Positions 47,188 through 54,542 of a stretch of DNA of 64,000 nt are shown here, piece after piece (position 1 is the stretch's first letter; the number at the start of each line of letters is the position of its first letter). A program made the position numbers and the translations under genes. This DNA comes from Stenotrophomonas sp. SAU14A_NAIMI4_5 (GTDB lineage: Bacteria > Pseudomonadota > Gammaproteobacteria > Xanthomonadales > Xanthomonadaceae): contig NZ_CP026003.1 in NCBI RefSeq assembly GCF_003086795.1, positions 3,460,579-3,524,578 on the forward strand. The letters run 5' to 3'. The notes below the pieces were generated by a model. The model ran no database searches, had not been told where the DNA came from, and was given only the letters and a program-made list of their open reading frames with translations.

Positions 47188-47961
47188 ATGGCAAACGGAT
47201 CCGCCGCTCCCGATAGCAAAGTGGCTGTGTTGGTCGATTGTGACAATGTAAATCCTGAGATCGTTGACCATGCCCTACTGATGGGAGCTCAGTTCGGACG
47301 GGTGGTGGTTCGGAGGGGTTACGGCAACCACTCCACGCTGACCAAGCGTTGGCAGGAAACACTCGTCCGGCAAGCGTTTACCCCATGCCTGCAATACCAA
47401 TACGCCCCTGGCAAGAACACGGCGGACATCGCGTTGGCGCTGGACGCCTTAGAAGCCATGTTCGACCAGCGCGCAGACACCTTCTGTTTGGTCACCAGTG
47501 ACTCTGACTTCGCTTACCTGTGTCGTAAGCTTCGAGAGCGAGGCGCCACGGTTTGCATCGTGGGTGAAGCTAAGACGCCAGAGGCGTTGCGTAACGCCTG
47601 CGACCAGTTTTTTGAGTGGCAACCAACGGAGTCGAATGCGACCTGCGAAGAGTCGCCTGCCCCGACCGCTAAAGTCGCCCCCAGCAAAGCCGAAGTGGCC
47701 AAGCCGGTTCCCAAACGCCGCCCTCGCTTCCTTGTCGACGCGGTTGCCTTACTGGCCGATGGGACGACGGACGGGGAAGTGGTGCTAGGGACACTCGGCC
47801 ACTATCTGAAGCGGACTGACCCATCCTTCTCGCCGAAGGCGTACGGCCACTCCGGCCTCCTGGACATGATCCAGACATACGACCTGCTGACAGCCACACA
47901 AGCGCCCGGCGGTCATTGGTTAGTCAGACTGGCACCACAACCCGAATCGACAGCTGCATGA
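47188..47961 (+). CDS. NYN-domain RNase-like protein with LOTUS/OST-HTH domain
   Basis: The 257-residue protein has an N-terminal PIN-like NYN domain with the acidic residues VAVLVDCDNVN (residues about 12-22), KNTADIALALDALE (about 75-90) and FCLVTSDSDFAYLCRKLRE (about 97-116), as in LabA-like proteins. A Pro/Ala/Lys linker leads to a C-terminal winged-helix LOTUS (OST-HTH) domain: RFLVDAVALLADGTTDGEVV, then KRTDPSFSPKAYGHSGLLDM. NYN domains are RNases and LOTUS domains can bind RNA. The 11-nt spacing to the Mrr nuclease gene suggests joint action, perhaps DNA and RNA arms of one defence response (inference). Confidence 0.85.
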   Translation: MANGSAAPDSKVAVLVDCDNVNPEIVDHALLMGAQFGRVVVRRGYGNHSTLTKRWQETLVRQAFTPCLQYQYAPGKNTADIALALDALEAMFDQRADTFCLVTSDSDFAYLCRKLRERGATVCIVGEAKTPEALRNACDQFFEWQPTESNATCEESPAPTAKVAPSKAEVAKPVPKRRPRFLVDAVALLADGTTDGEVVLGTLGHYLKRTDPSFSPKAYGHSGLLDMIQTYDLLTATQAPGGHWLVRLAPQPESTAA

Positions 47962-48106
47962 CTTTGTTACCGGCAGGCTTCTGTCATCCCTAGGCATTGA
48001 GAGTCAAATTCAATATTTGTGAACCAACGCAGATTCCGTCTCTTGCCAATCTGGGACGAAGTGCTTCGATGTGAAGACCCTTCATACTGAGAGCTTCAGA
48101 GATCCA

Positions 48107-48439
48107 ATGCCTGCCAACGTAGAACTTCGCATCGCCAGCCGCCTCCTGCCCGCCCTCATGGCGCAAAGCGGGACCAGAGACGTCGCCGAACGCGAAGCCG
48201 ATATTCAACACGCCCTGGATGTAGCCGCCGCTCTGATGCGCCGGTTCGCAGCATCACCTGCCGGACAAGCGCAGCAAGCCTATGTGCCCAGCGCCGGGGC
48301 GCGACCTGCCCCACGGGCGGCGACTGTAAGCCGAGATCAGGTGCCGCCAACGTTCGTTTCGCCCGACGAATGGCGCAAGGCACGCGGGCTGGCTCCCGCG
48401 CCGGTTCCTCGAAAGCCTTCTGGACCGACGATTCACTGA
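48107..48439 (+). CDS. Small hypothetical protein next to the relaxase, 110 residues
   Basis: I do not recognise a family. The protein from the ATG at 48107 (PANVELRIASRLLPALMAQS) has a helical first half, a Pro/Ala-rich linker and a conserved-looking end VSPDEWRKARGLAPAPVPRK. A GTG at 48071 in the same frame is an alternative start. Its stop codon lies inside the long hairpin shared with the convergent relaxase gene. The gene may belong to the mobilization module, but only position supports this. Confidence 0.5.
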   Translation: MPANVELRIASRLLPALMAQSGTRDVAEREADIQHALDVAAALMRRFAASPAGQAQQAYVPSAGARPAPRAATVSRDQVPPTFVSPDEWRKARGLAPAPVPRKPSGPTIH

Positions 48440-48479
48440 AAGACGAAGCCCCGCATCTGCGGGGCTTCGTCTTTCAGTG
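48434..48479. terminator. Bidirectional terminator with 22-bp perfect stem
   Basis: CACTGAAAGACGAAGCCCCG-CA and its perfect complement form a 22-bp stem around a 2-nt TC centre. It covers the stop codons of both convergent genes. The CGTCTTTCAG ends are T-rich on both strands. Confidence 0.85.
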
Positions 48480-50003
48480 GAGGGTGGGCGGCCGTGGCTT
48501 CAAAACGGGAGCGGGGGAGTCCCTTGCAACCGGCGAAATGGTCTGCCGTTCAAGAGCGAGCTGGGACGGCGAAGGGAGGGTCTCCAGTTCGATCGCCTTG
48601 CGAAGAATGTCCGCGTCCACCTCTGCCAGCGCGTCAGCTGACCCACGCGAACGTGCCTTCTCCAACTCTTTTGTCCGCTGCTCAAGGGCCGACAAGCGGC
48701 GTTCCCGTCGCTGCGTCCATTCCGGCCTTGAATAGCCATTGGTTCCCAGGGGGTAGTCAGTGTTGAACCGCTCCCACTCGTGCTGAGCCAAGTGATGTAG
48801 GCGTTCGGCCCTGCCCAGCGACACCAACCGTAAAGCGCGCCCGAGGATAGCGGCTCGCAGTGCCCGGACCTGGAGAACCGCCGTGGTGATCCACTCTCTC
48901 AATGGGACCGTCTCTCCCACCCGTGCCAGTTCAGCTCGGGCCCATTCGAGACCAGCACGGATGCGCTGGGTCGAGAGGTCTGCCCTGGCGCGCGCGATGT
49001 CCTGGAGGTCACGCAGGGCCTGAGCCACGCGCTCGGCGAGACTGATGGGGCGCGGGCCTTCGGTTGCTTCGTGCTGGCGGCCCAGGACCTGAGGCAGCCG
49101 CATTCCGGACACGCCTCGAATATCGAGTCCGGGAGCCAAGCCCTGCATGGAGGCCGGTCGGCCACCTTGCGCATGACCGACCGACGCCGACATGGGAACT
49201 GCCCTGCCCTCACGCCCAGCTTGAAGGGTGAGATAGTCCAGATGTTCGGTGTTGCCCGCTTCGATGGCGTCATTCTCTGCCACCAGCCGGCTGTCCATGC
49301 CCTTCCGGGACAGCGCGGCGGCCGCCTTGCCCAAGTGCTTGGTCGGCTCTCGAGACAATGCCATCGCCTGGAGCTCGTCACCCCGGTCCGCCGCCGCCCG
49401 AGCCTGCTCTGCCAAGCTGCGGTGGTCAATCGTGACCGTCAGGCCAGCCGCTTCAAGGTGTGCGTTGGTCGCTTCAGCGACCATCTCCCGAACCCACTGG
49501 ACTTGTACTTTTCCAGACACGCCGCCGTCCAGCTCTCGCGTCTTTTCCCCGAATCCCTCCGGCCCAATGCGCCGGGTGCTGGCAAGCAGGTGCACGTGAT
49601 GATTGAGCCCATCCGGGGTTCCTGGGGAGTGGATGCTGGCTTGGATAGCGAACTGATAGCGATCCACCAACGCCTCGGCAATGGCAAACGCTAAGTGCGC
49701 GCGCTGTTCGTCGGAGAGCTCGTGCGGCAACGACAGCTCAAACTCCCGGGCGACCGTGGCGTCCTTGCGGCGCTCGGCAGCTTCGGCCACGGCCCAAAGC
49801 TCGCCGGGCACCAGTGCCCAGTCGGGCGCATGTGAAGGCGCGAGGCAGAAAGTCTCAACGACGCCGCTCCTGCGGCGGTAGTCATGCTGCTGCCCGGTGA
49901 TGAGATCGGACAGCAGCAAGCCACCTCGATAGGCGGCCGCGGCGACAGCGGATTGGCCTTTGCCTCGGCTGAAGGTTTTGACTGATGCGTGGAAGATAGC
50001 CAT
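48474..50003 (-). CDS. MobA/MobL-type (MobQ) relaxase
   Basis: The 509-residue protein has the MobQ N terminus: AIFHASVKTFSRGKGQSAVA then AAAYRGG (catalytic Tyr25), YRRRSGVVE, and the metal-binding motif GLNHHVHLL (His135, His136 and His138) with an earlier His125. The C-terminal half is basic and Arg-rich. It would nick oriT in one strand and lead it into a recipient when a helper conjugation system is present. AGGAG is 5 nt before the ATG, inside a small hairpin. The oriT-like sequence lies about 90-125 nt upstream, the usual arrangement. No type IV secretion genes are in the window, so the element is at most mobilizable. Confidence 0.92.
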   Translation of the reverse strand: MAIFHASVKTFSRGKGQSAVAAAAYRGGLLLSDLITGQQHDYRRRSGVVETFCLAPSHAPDWALVPGELWAVAEAAERRKDATVAREFELSLPHELSDEQRAHLAFAIAEALVDRYQFAIQASIHSPGTPDGLNHHVHLLASTRRIGPEGFGEKTRELDGGVSGKVQVQWVREMVAEATNAHLEAAGLTVTIDHRSLAEQARAAADRGDELQAMALSREPTKHLGKAAAALSRKGMDSRLVAENDAIEAGNTEHLDYLTLQAGREGRAVPMSASVGHAQGGRPASMQGLAPGLDIRGVSGMRLPQVLGRQHEATEGPRPISLAERVAQALRDLQDIARARADLSTQRIRAGLEWARAELARVGETVPLREWITTAVLQVRALRAAILGRALRLVSLGRAERLHHLAQHEWERFNTDYPLGTNGYSRPEWTQRRERRLSALEQRTKELEKARSRGSADALAEVDADILRKAIELETLPSPSQLALERQTISPVARDSPAPVLKPRPPTLH

Positions 50004-50007
50004 AAAA

Positions 50008-50025
50008 ACTCCTGAAAACAGGAGT
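50008..50025 (-). promoter_or_regulatory. Hairpin that buries the relaxase ribosome-binding site
   Basis: On the minus strand ACTCCTG-tttt-CAGGAGT forms a 7-bp stem whose right arm is the Shine-Dalgarno sequence AGGAG, 5 nt before the relaxase ATG at 50003. Folding would hide it, so relaxase translation is probably kept low. Confidence 0.65.
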
Positions 50026-50092
50026 CTTTATGGATCAGCTTCTGCGTTTGGCAAGCCTCCCAGAGGCTTGGGGTTCCAGGGGCGAAGCCCTT

Positions 50093-50128
50093 GGCGCACG
50101 CATCCGTCAGGATGCCTAAGTGCGCTCT
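50093..50128. other. Candidate oriT of RSF1010/pSC101 (MobQ) type
   Basis: GCGCAC-GCATCC-gtca-GGATGC-ctaa-GTGCGC makes nested inverted repeats, followed by TCT. The right part contains TAAGTGCGCTCT (50117-50128), very close to the nic region of pSC101/RSF1010-like oriTs (TAAGTGCGCCCT). The inverted repeat next to nic and its place upstream of the relaxase gene both match known MobQ oriTs. Two more small inverted repeats lie at 50051-50090. Confidence 0.8.
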
Positions 50129-50270
50129 TCGCCTCTTATTGCCAACTTCGCCGACCGACTGTCTCGCGAGATGACCTTGCCGAGGACACGTAGTGACTGC
50201 GAGTTCTCCAGTTGACTCGCGATATGATCTACTTGCAGTATCGACAACCGATCAAAATTCCAAAGGAAAT

Positions 50271-51899
50271 ATGGACGTATCCATTGCATTTCAGGGCGGG
50301 GGTGCCCGCGTATTAGAGCTGTTAGCAGCTGCGCAAGCTTGCCGCGCACACCAAGAAGAAAAAAAACTAAAGATAATACGCGCCTCAGGAACTTCGGCAG
50401 GAGCGATTGCGGCCGCCATGTTGGCCACCAACTGCGACATCCCAAAGGTTATTGAAGAGCTACCTAAACTTGAGCGGGAGGTCAGCAAGTCATTCCCCGC
50501 GTCTCGACTTAAAAAAGCAAAAATCGCATTCCGCTGGCTCCGGGGCCTTCCCATCTATAGCGAGAAGGATGTGGAAGACCTGCTAATAAAAATATTCGCC
50601 TTTGGCGGTGTAGATGCCCTACTTCCACTTGAGGACCTGGTTGACAAACGTTATGAACTGCGGATTCTTCGTTCAGACATTCGAGCCAACACCTCTAGAG
50701 ATATCAGCCAGAATTCATCAGAGCGCCTCGTGGATGCACTCGTGGACTCCGCCGCAATCCCCTTTGTTTTTCGAACGCCAAAAAAATCAAATAGGCCTGA
50801 ACTAATCGATGGAGGCATTTTCCAGAACCTGCCAGCGATTGAAGCAGCGAAGAATCTCCCTGAGGGCTGTGCTGTCCTGGCCTTTTCTTTCGACAAAGCC
50901 TCGCGAGCGGTCTCCAAAAAAACAACACTTCTGGAATACGGAAAAGCAATAATAGACAGCTTAGTCGACGAGCGAGTGGAGAGCTCCGTCCTAGGAATCA
51001 AGGAGTCTAATGTGATTAGACTTCCGCAGCACAGATCAACGCTCGACTTTAAGAGCATCTTTACCGAAAACTCTAGGAGAGGGTTCAATGATGAAGTTGT
51101 CTCCATCAAGAGCAAAGTCTTAGCTTGGAAAGATCGATACTATGGAGCGTCAGGCCACGACCTGCACTCTACGCACCCCGTAGATGTAGCAGCTGCCTCG
51201 AGCCTTGTGCGCAAACGAGCTCTAGATTTTTTCACCAAAGCTAAAAGCGCCACTTATCACGCCAGCCTCGTTCGACATGAGGTAACGTACGAGGCACTGG
51301 GATTGAATGTAGTCGAGAGCATCCAGATGGAAGTTCACATCGACGGAGAAAGAAATCCTGGACTTCAGTTTCTTCAATTTAACTATTACGCCGGATCTGA
51401 CAGCTCACTCCTTAGAGATGTCGACCTTCAGGTTTACGATTCAAACGGAAATTCGAGGATGGCCCTCCTTCTCCCCTTCCGCATTGAAGGCTCTCGGATG
51501 GGCATTACCAACTTAGTAGGTTTAGATCGCCCGTTGGCAAGTGGAGATATGATTCGAATCGTCAAAGTTGAAAAAACATACAACGGCCTCGCTCGCTACG
51601 AGCAAGAAGGATTGTGCTGGGAATCATTTCGAATGACACCAGGCAAGACCACAGACAGACTTGAGATTGTTACCCACTTCAGGGACGCAAATTTTCCGAA
51701 GCATCACGGAGACGCACGACCCGATGAAATTAATCATAGAGAAGTTTACGAAGAAGTTGGCGAGGGCAACCAACTAAAAACGAAAACTCGGATTGACCCT
51801 TCTTATAAAGCCGGGTGGAAGTCACTCATTTCCGAAGTCGACCTCACCACCTTGACAAATGGAATGAACTTCGCTAGTGTTGTCTACTATAAAGATTAA
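50271..51899 (+). CDS. Patatin-like phospholipase, AT-rich
   Basis: The 542-residue protein starts MDVSIAFQGGGARVLELLAA, with the oxyanion glycine motif GGGAR (9-13), the nucleophile elbow GTSAG (Ser42) and the dyad Asp in LIDGG (Asp180), all parts of a working patatin lipase. Residues from about 320 on form an unrecognised beta-rich domain (MEVHIDGERNPGLQFLQFNY, VDLQVYDSNGNSRMALLL). AGGA lies 5 nt before the ATG at 50271; a longer frame from 50193 lacks this. Base composition is clearly more AT-rich than all neighbours, a sign of recent transfer. Patatin lipases often attack membranes in anti-phage systems. Confidence 0.85.
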   Translation: MDVSIAFQGGGARVLELLAAAQACRAHQEEKKLKIIRASGTSAGAIAAAMLATNCDIPKVIEELPKLEREVSKSFPASRLKKAKIAFRWLRGLPIYSEKDVEDLLIKIFAFGGVDALLPLEDLVDKRYELRILRSDIRANTSRDISQNSSERLVDALVDSAAIPFVFRTPKKSNRPELIDGGIFQNLPAIEAAKNLPEGCAVLAFSFDKASRAVSKKTTLLEYGKAIIDSLVDERVESSVLGIKESNVIRLPQHRSTLDFKSIFTENSRRGFNDEVVSIKSKVLAWKDRYYGASGHDLHSTHPVDVAAASSLVRKRALDFFTKAKSATYHASLVRHEVTYEALGLNVVESIQMEVHIDGERNPGLQFLQFNYYAGSDSSLLRDVDLQVYDSNGNSRMALLLPFRIEGSRMGITNLVGLDRPLASGDMIRIVKVEKTYNGLARYEQEGLCWESFRMTPGKTTDRLEIVTHFRDANFPKHHGDARPDEINHREVYEEVGEGNQLKTKTRIDPSYKAGWKSLISEVDLTTLTNGMNFASVVYYKD

Positions 51900-51975
51900 T
51901 CTTCTTGGGAGGCTGTGATGCGCGGAGTTCAAGAAATTTAACGCCTAGTTTGCCTTGGTGGAATTTTAGCAGCGG

Positions 51976-52013
51976 AAAAAGCCCGATACCTTTATGAGGT
52001 GTTGGGCTTTTTT
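51976..52013 (+). terminator. Intrinsic terminator of the patatin gene
   Basis: AAAAAGCCC-GATACC ... GGTGTT-GGGCTTTTTT makes an interrupted stem followed by T residues, 77 nt after the patatin stop codon. Confidence 0.8.
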
Positions 52014-52174
52014 ATGCTAGGGCGTGCGCCGTTTATTCACCTGTCTGCGTCAGCGGGGCTAACCGGTGTAGGATTTTCCTTGCCAGATGGACAAGAAACC
52101 TACCGCTTTTGGCACGTTGTTTATCTGAACGTAGCCTGGGTGAGTCGCGGGATGCGCTCGCGCCTTCGCGGAGC

Positions 52175-52777
52175 CTACCATTGAACGCAAAGGTCATCCT
52201 CACGTTCAGCTGCAGCTTTTGGCTCTTCACCGAACTCTGGCAGCATCATCTCCGATAGGCGCTCTCCTTGAGCTAAGAGGTGTTCGTAGGTCATGACCGT
52301 GATTCCATGCATCCGCCGATTGAGGCCGTGGAATGCGCGCTGCTGCTCATCAGTCCAATCATGGGAGCGCCCAATGACGATGGTGGCGCGTGGGTGGTAG
52401 GCCACTACCTCTTCGTGGTCTCGCAAGCCCTTGTCTGCGAAGTCGTGGAGCATGTCGAGGTATCGGCGGCGTTGACCCACCGCTTTGGAAACGTCCGCAG
52501 AGAAATAGAAGTTATTGCGGGCTCTGTCGTAAAGCAGCACGTCCATGTCCTGCCACGTGTCTACGTTCCAGGAAGGATGATAGACCCAGGTCATGAGGGC
52601 TGAGCCTCCGGCGTAGTCCAGCGACCAGATGTCCCGGCGCTCGATATAGCGCCGCTTGCTCTCCCCTCGAGTGACCTTTCGGGCGATGAAGGACTCTAAG
52701 CTCGGCTCCACCTTGCCGCGACTAGAGAGCCGCCAAGTAGTGTCCTGCAGGAGGCGGGTGGGAAATAAGACATCGCT
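52175..52777 (-). pseudogene. Fused remnant: end of a UDG-like gene joined to end of a Shedu gene
   Basis: The minus-strand frame open from 52777 reads VLFPTRLLQDTTWRLSSRGK, then SKRRYIERRDIWSLDYAGGS and TWVYHPSWNVDTWQD. This matches the C-terminal part of the UDG-like protein at 55654-56388. Directly after WQD the frame goes into MDVLLYDRARNNFYFSADVS and on to the end of a DUF4263/Shedu protein, matching residues about 235-357 of the neighbour at 54543-55616. The junction lies at about 52540-52552, where the parents share GGACA/GGATA-TGGA. The UDG start, its GES motif and the Shedu catalytic residues are missing, so it is a deletion-fused copy, probably without activity. Confidence 0.85.
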
Positions 52778-52827
52778 TTAGCCTTCATCTTGCATTCTAT
52801 CAGGCGGTCTGCAATCAAGGCCCAGCA

Positions 52828-53589
52828 TCAGCCCAGCTTCATCCAACGCTTAGCGTCGTCCACGACAGCCTGATCATCAGTCATATCAAGAGGCGAGTTC
52901 ACCACGCGCCAGCCCGCAGAGACGCGCGTGCGCCTTCGATTGGCACTGTTGAATCGGAGATTGCGCCACACCAACCCCTCCCTGGCAGGGTGCTTCTTAT
53001 CGGCCAAGATCTTCTCCAAATCGCCATTGGGGAGGTGCCCCACTCTCGGGGCTGCGATGCTTCGGGCGGCAATCGCAGCGACACTGTTCCTGAAGAGCTC
53101 CGAAGACGGGGTGTCAGCATAGTGGGCAACGTCAAGGGGCTCGCAATACTGACGTAGACGCCAGACGAGCAAATCCAAGCCACCCAGCTCGCTATCTTCC
53201 ACATGGTAAGACCGAACCAGGTAGCGATCAAAGTCCCAGCGGACCAGATTGTCCAATGCTTCTTGTTCCACCTCGGTGAGCTCAAGATCGATTGAGAGCT
53301 TGGATCGAACGTCGGCGAAAGCGTCCGCTACTCTGTGACCTAGGCGCTTCGTGTCACAACGATTCAGCATGAGGATGCATTTCAGATACTTCTCGACAGC
53401 CTGCTCCGCTGCCGCCAGATACTGCGGATACAGCCTCGCTCTCATGGCCAACCGCGCAGCGATGTAGTCCCCGTCTCCTGTGTCCCGAAAACATCGAATA
53501 GCGAAAAGATTGACCTTCGCGTGAAGCGTCGGCGGTCGATAAGCAGCTCGCGCGGCCGCGATCTCCGCTCCAATGTCTCGGTTTTTCAT
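52828..53589 (-). CDS. HEPN-like hypothetical protein
   Basis: From the ATG at 53589 the 253-residue protein has a helical region IAARLAMRARLYPQYLAAAE followed by QAVEKYLKCILMLN and KRLGHRVADAF, the usual pattern of HEPN domains (the A.EKYLK helix and a later His). The typical RX4-6H RNase motif is not clear here, so it might be a binding or regulatory HEPN. GGGAGG lies 11-12 nt upstream. A longer frame to 53766 is open and would overlap the preceding gene, so the start is uncertain. Last intact gene of the minus-strand cluster. Confidence 0.65.
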   Translation of the reverse strand: MKNRDIGAEIAAARAAYRPPTLHAKVNLFAIRCFRDTGDGDYIAARLAMRARLYPQYLAAAEQAVEKYLKCILMLNRCDTKRLGHRVADAFADVRSKLSIDLELTEVEQEALDNLVRWDFDRYLVRSYHVEDSELGGLDLLVWRLRQYCEPLDVAHYADTPSSELFRNSVAAIAARSIAAPRVGHLPNGDLEKILADKKHPAREGLVWRNLRFNSANRRRTRVSAGWRVVNSPLDMTDDQAVVDDAKRWMKLG

Positions 53590-53704
53590 CTTCAACCGCG
53601 CCTCCCGCACCACATATCCGTGTAGATGTGAGCGCAAGCCAGCTTCCAGCAGCTCGACGATGATCCGACCAACGTAGGGTGGAGAGCAGCAATGTAACCA
53701 TCGG

Positions 53705-54163
53705 TCATGATGAAAAATCCTGGTAGTCTCCACGGTCCCAAGATCGGTAGCGCCAAGGGAGGACATCCTCCAAGGCCGTTATCCGCGGCTCTGGCATCAC
53801 TGATAGCGCACGCGTGCCCAAAAGCAAGCGATCCAAGCGGTCGTTGGGAACGAACAGCCATGGCTGAACCGTCCAATCGACGGGGATACCACAATCCCTC
53901 GCCAGCGCCTCCTTCAAGGCAAGCCAGTGCTGATCCCAGCTTTTCAGGCGGTTCAACAGCGCAGGCAGGCGGTCCGCATAAGAGATTTCGCAAAGGTAGG
54001 CCGCTCGGTCCCGGACGCTCACAGCGACCGCGTCGCAATACCAGTGAGGCCCACTGGTATCAGGATTGCTCCCAGGGTTCAGCTGGATGCAACACTGTGC
54101 ATTGATGAACAACCTTCGGTCCGCCCGGAGGAAGTCCAGCACTACGCTCTCGAAATGATCCAT
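53705..54163 (-). CDS. Hypothetical protein, possibly nuclease-like, 152 residues
   Basis: The protein starts MDHFESVVLDFLRADRRLFI with AGGAGG just upstream. A central WYCDAVAVSVRDRAAYLCEI followed by SYADRLPALLNRLKSWDQHW resembles the Asp and Glu strands of a PD-(D/E)xK fold, although the usual Lys is replaced (EIS). The C-terminal half has WTVQPWLFVPNDRLDRLL. I do not recognise a named family; the nuclease-like fold is a guess from the strand pattern. It sits between a 76-residue gene and the HEPN-like gene on the same strand. Confidence 0.6.
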   Translation of the reverse strand: MDHFESVVLDFLRADRRLFINAQCCIQLNPGSNPDTSGPHWYCDAVAVSVRDRAAYLCEISYADRLPALLNRLKSWDQHWLALKEALARDCGIPVDWTVQPWLFVPNDRLDRLLLGTRALSVMPEPRITALEDVLPWRYRSWDRGDYQDFSS

Positions 54164-54265
54164 CCCGCCTCCTGACCCACTCCATGGCAGAGCAGCCTCC
54201 TTGAACACAAACGCGGCGGGCTGCATTCAACGCAGCCCACAACCCTCTCTTCCCCTCTCAGCAGC

Positions 54266-54496
54266 CTAAGCTCCCCGCTGGACCACAAAGACCAGCCCGG
54301 CGCTCTTCAGCCTGCGCCGCAGGTCTTCCACTTCTTCCAGACCCGGCTTGTTAGCAAACTCCAAGCGAATATCCGCGTCCTCCAGTCCTGGAATAGTCAA
54401 ATATTCCTCGAACGAGATGTATGGAGTCGAGCCCAACTCCGAGCTTCCCTCGCATACTTTTAGATGAGGGGTATCTTTGTAGACTGCAACGCTCAT
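54266..54496 (-). CDS. Small hypothetical protein after the Shedu gene, 76 residues
   Basis: The start at 54496 gives SVAVYKDTPHLKVCEGSSEL and a C-terminal helix GLEEVEDLRRRLKSAGLVFV. AAGGA lies about 9 nt upstream. It begins 47 nt after the Shedu stop codon on the same strand, so it is likely in the same transcript. The charged final helix could mediate binding, but no family is recognised. It has no counterpart in the degraded copy, which ends with the Shedu part. Confidence 0.55.
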   Translation of the reverse strand: MSVAVYKDTPHLKVCEGSSELGSTPYISFEEYLTIPGLEDADIRLEFANKPGLEEVEDLRRRLKSAGLVFVVQRGA

Positions 54497-54542
54497 CTCG
54501 ACGTCCTTCGGGTTGGGGAATCTCTTTATACCTGGACATGGC

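Noticed and set aside
53592..53710. 38-codon frame beginning ATGA at the end of the 152-residue gene and ending 3 nt before the HEPN-like start
   Set aside because: The coupling-like spacing is tempting, but the product has no features and the overlap is likely chance.
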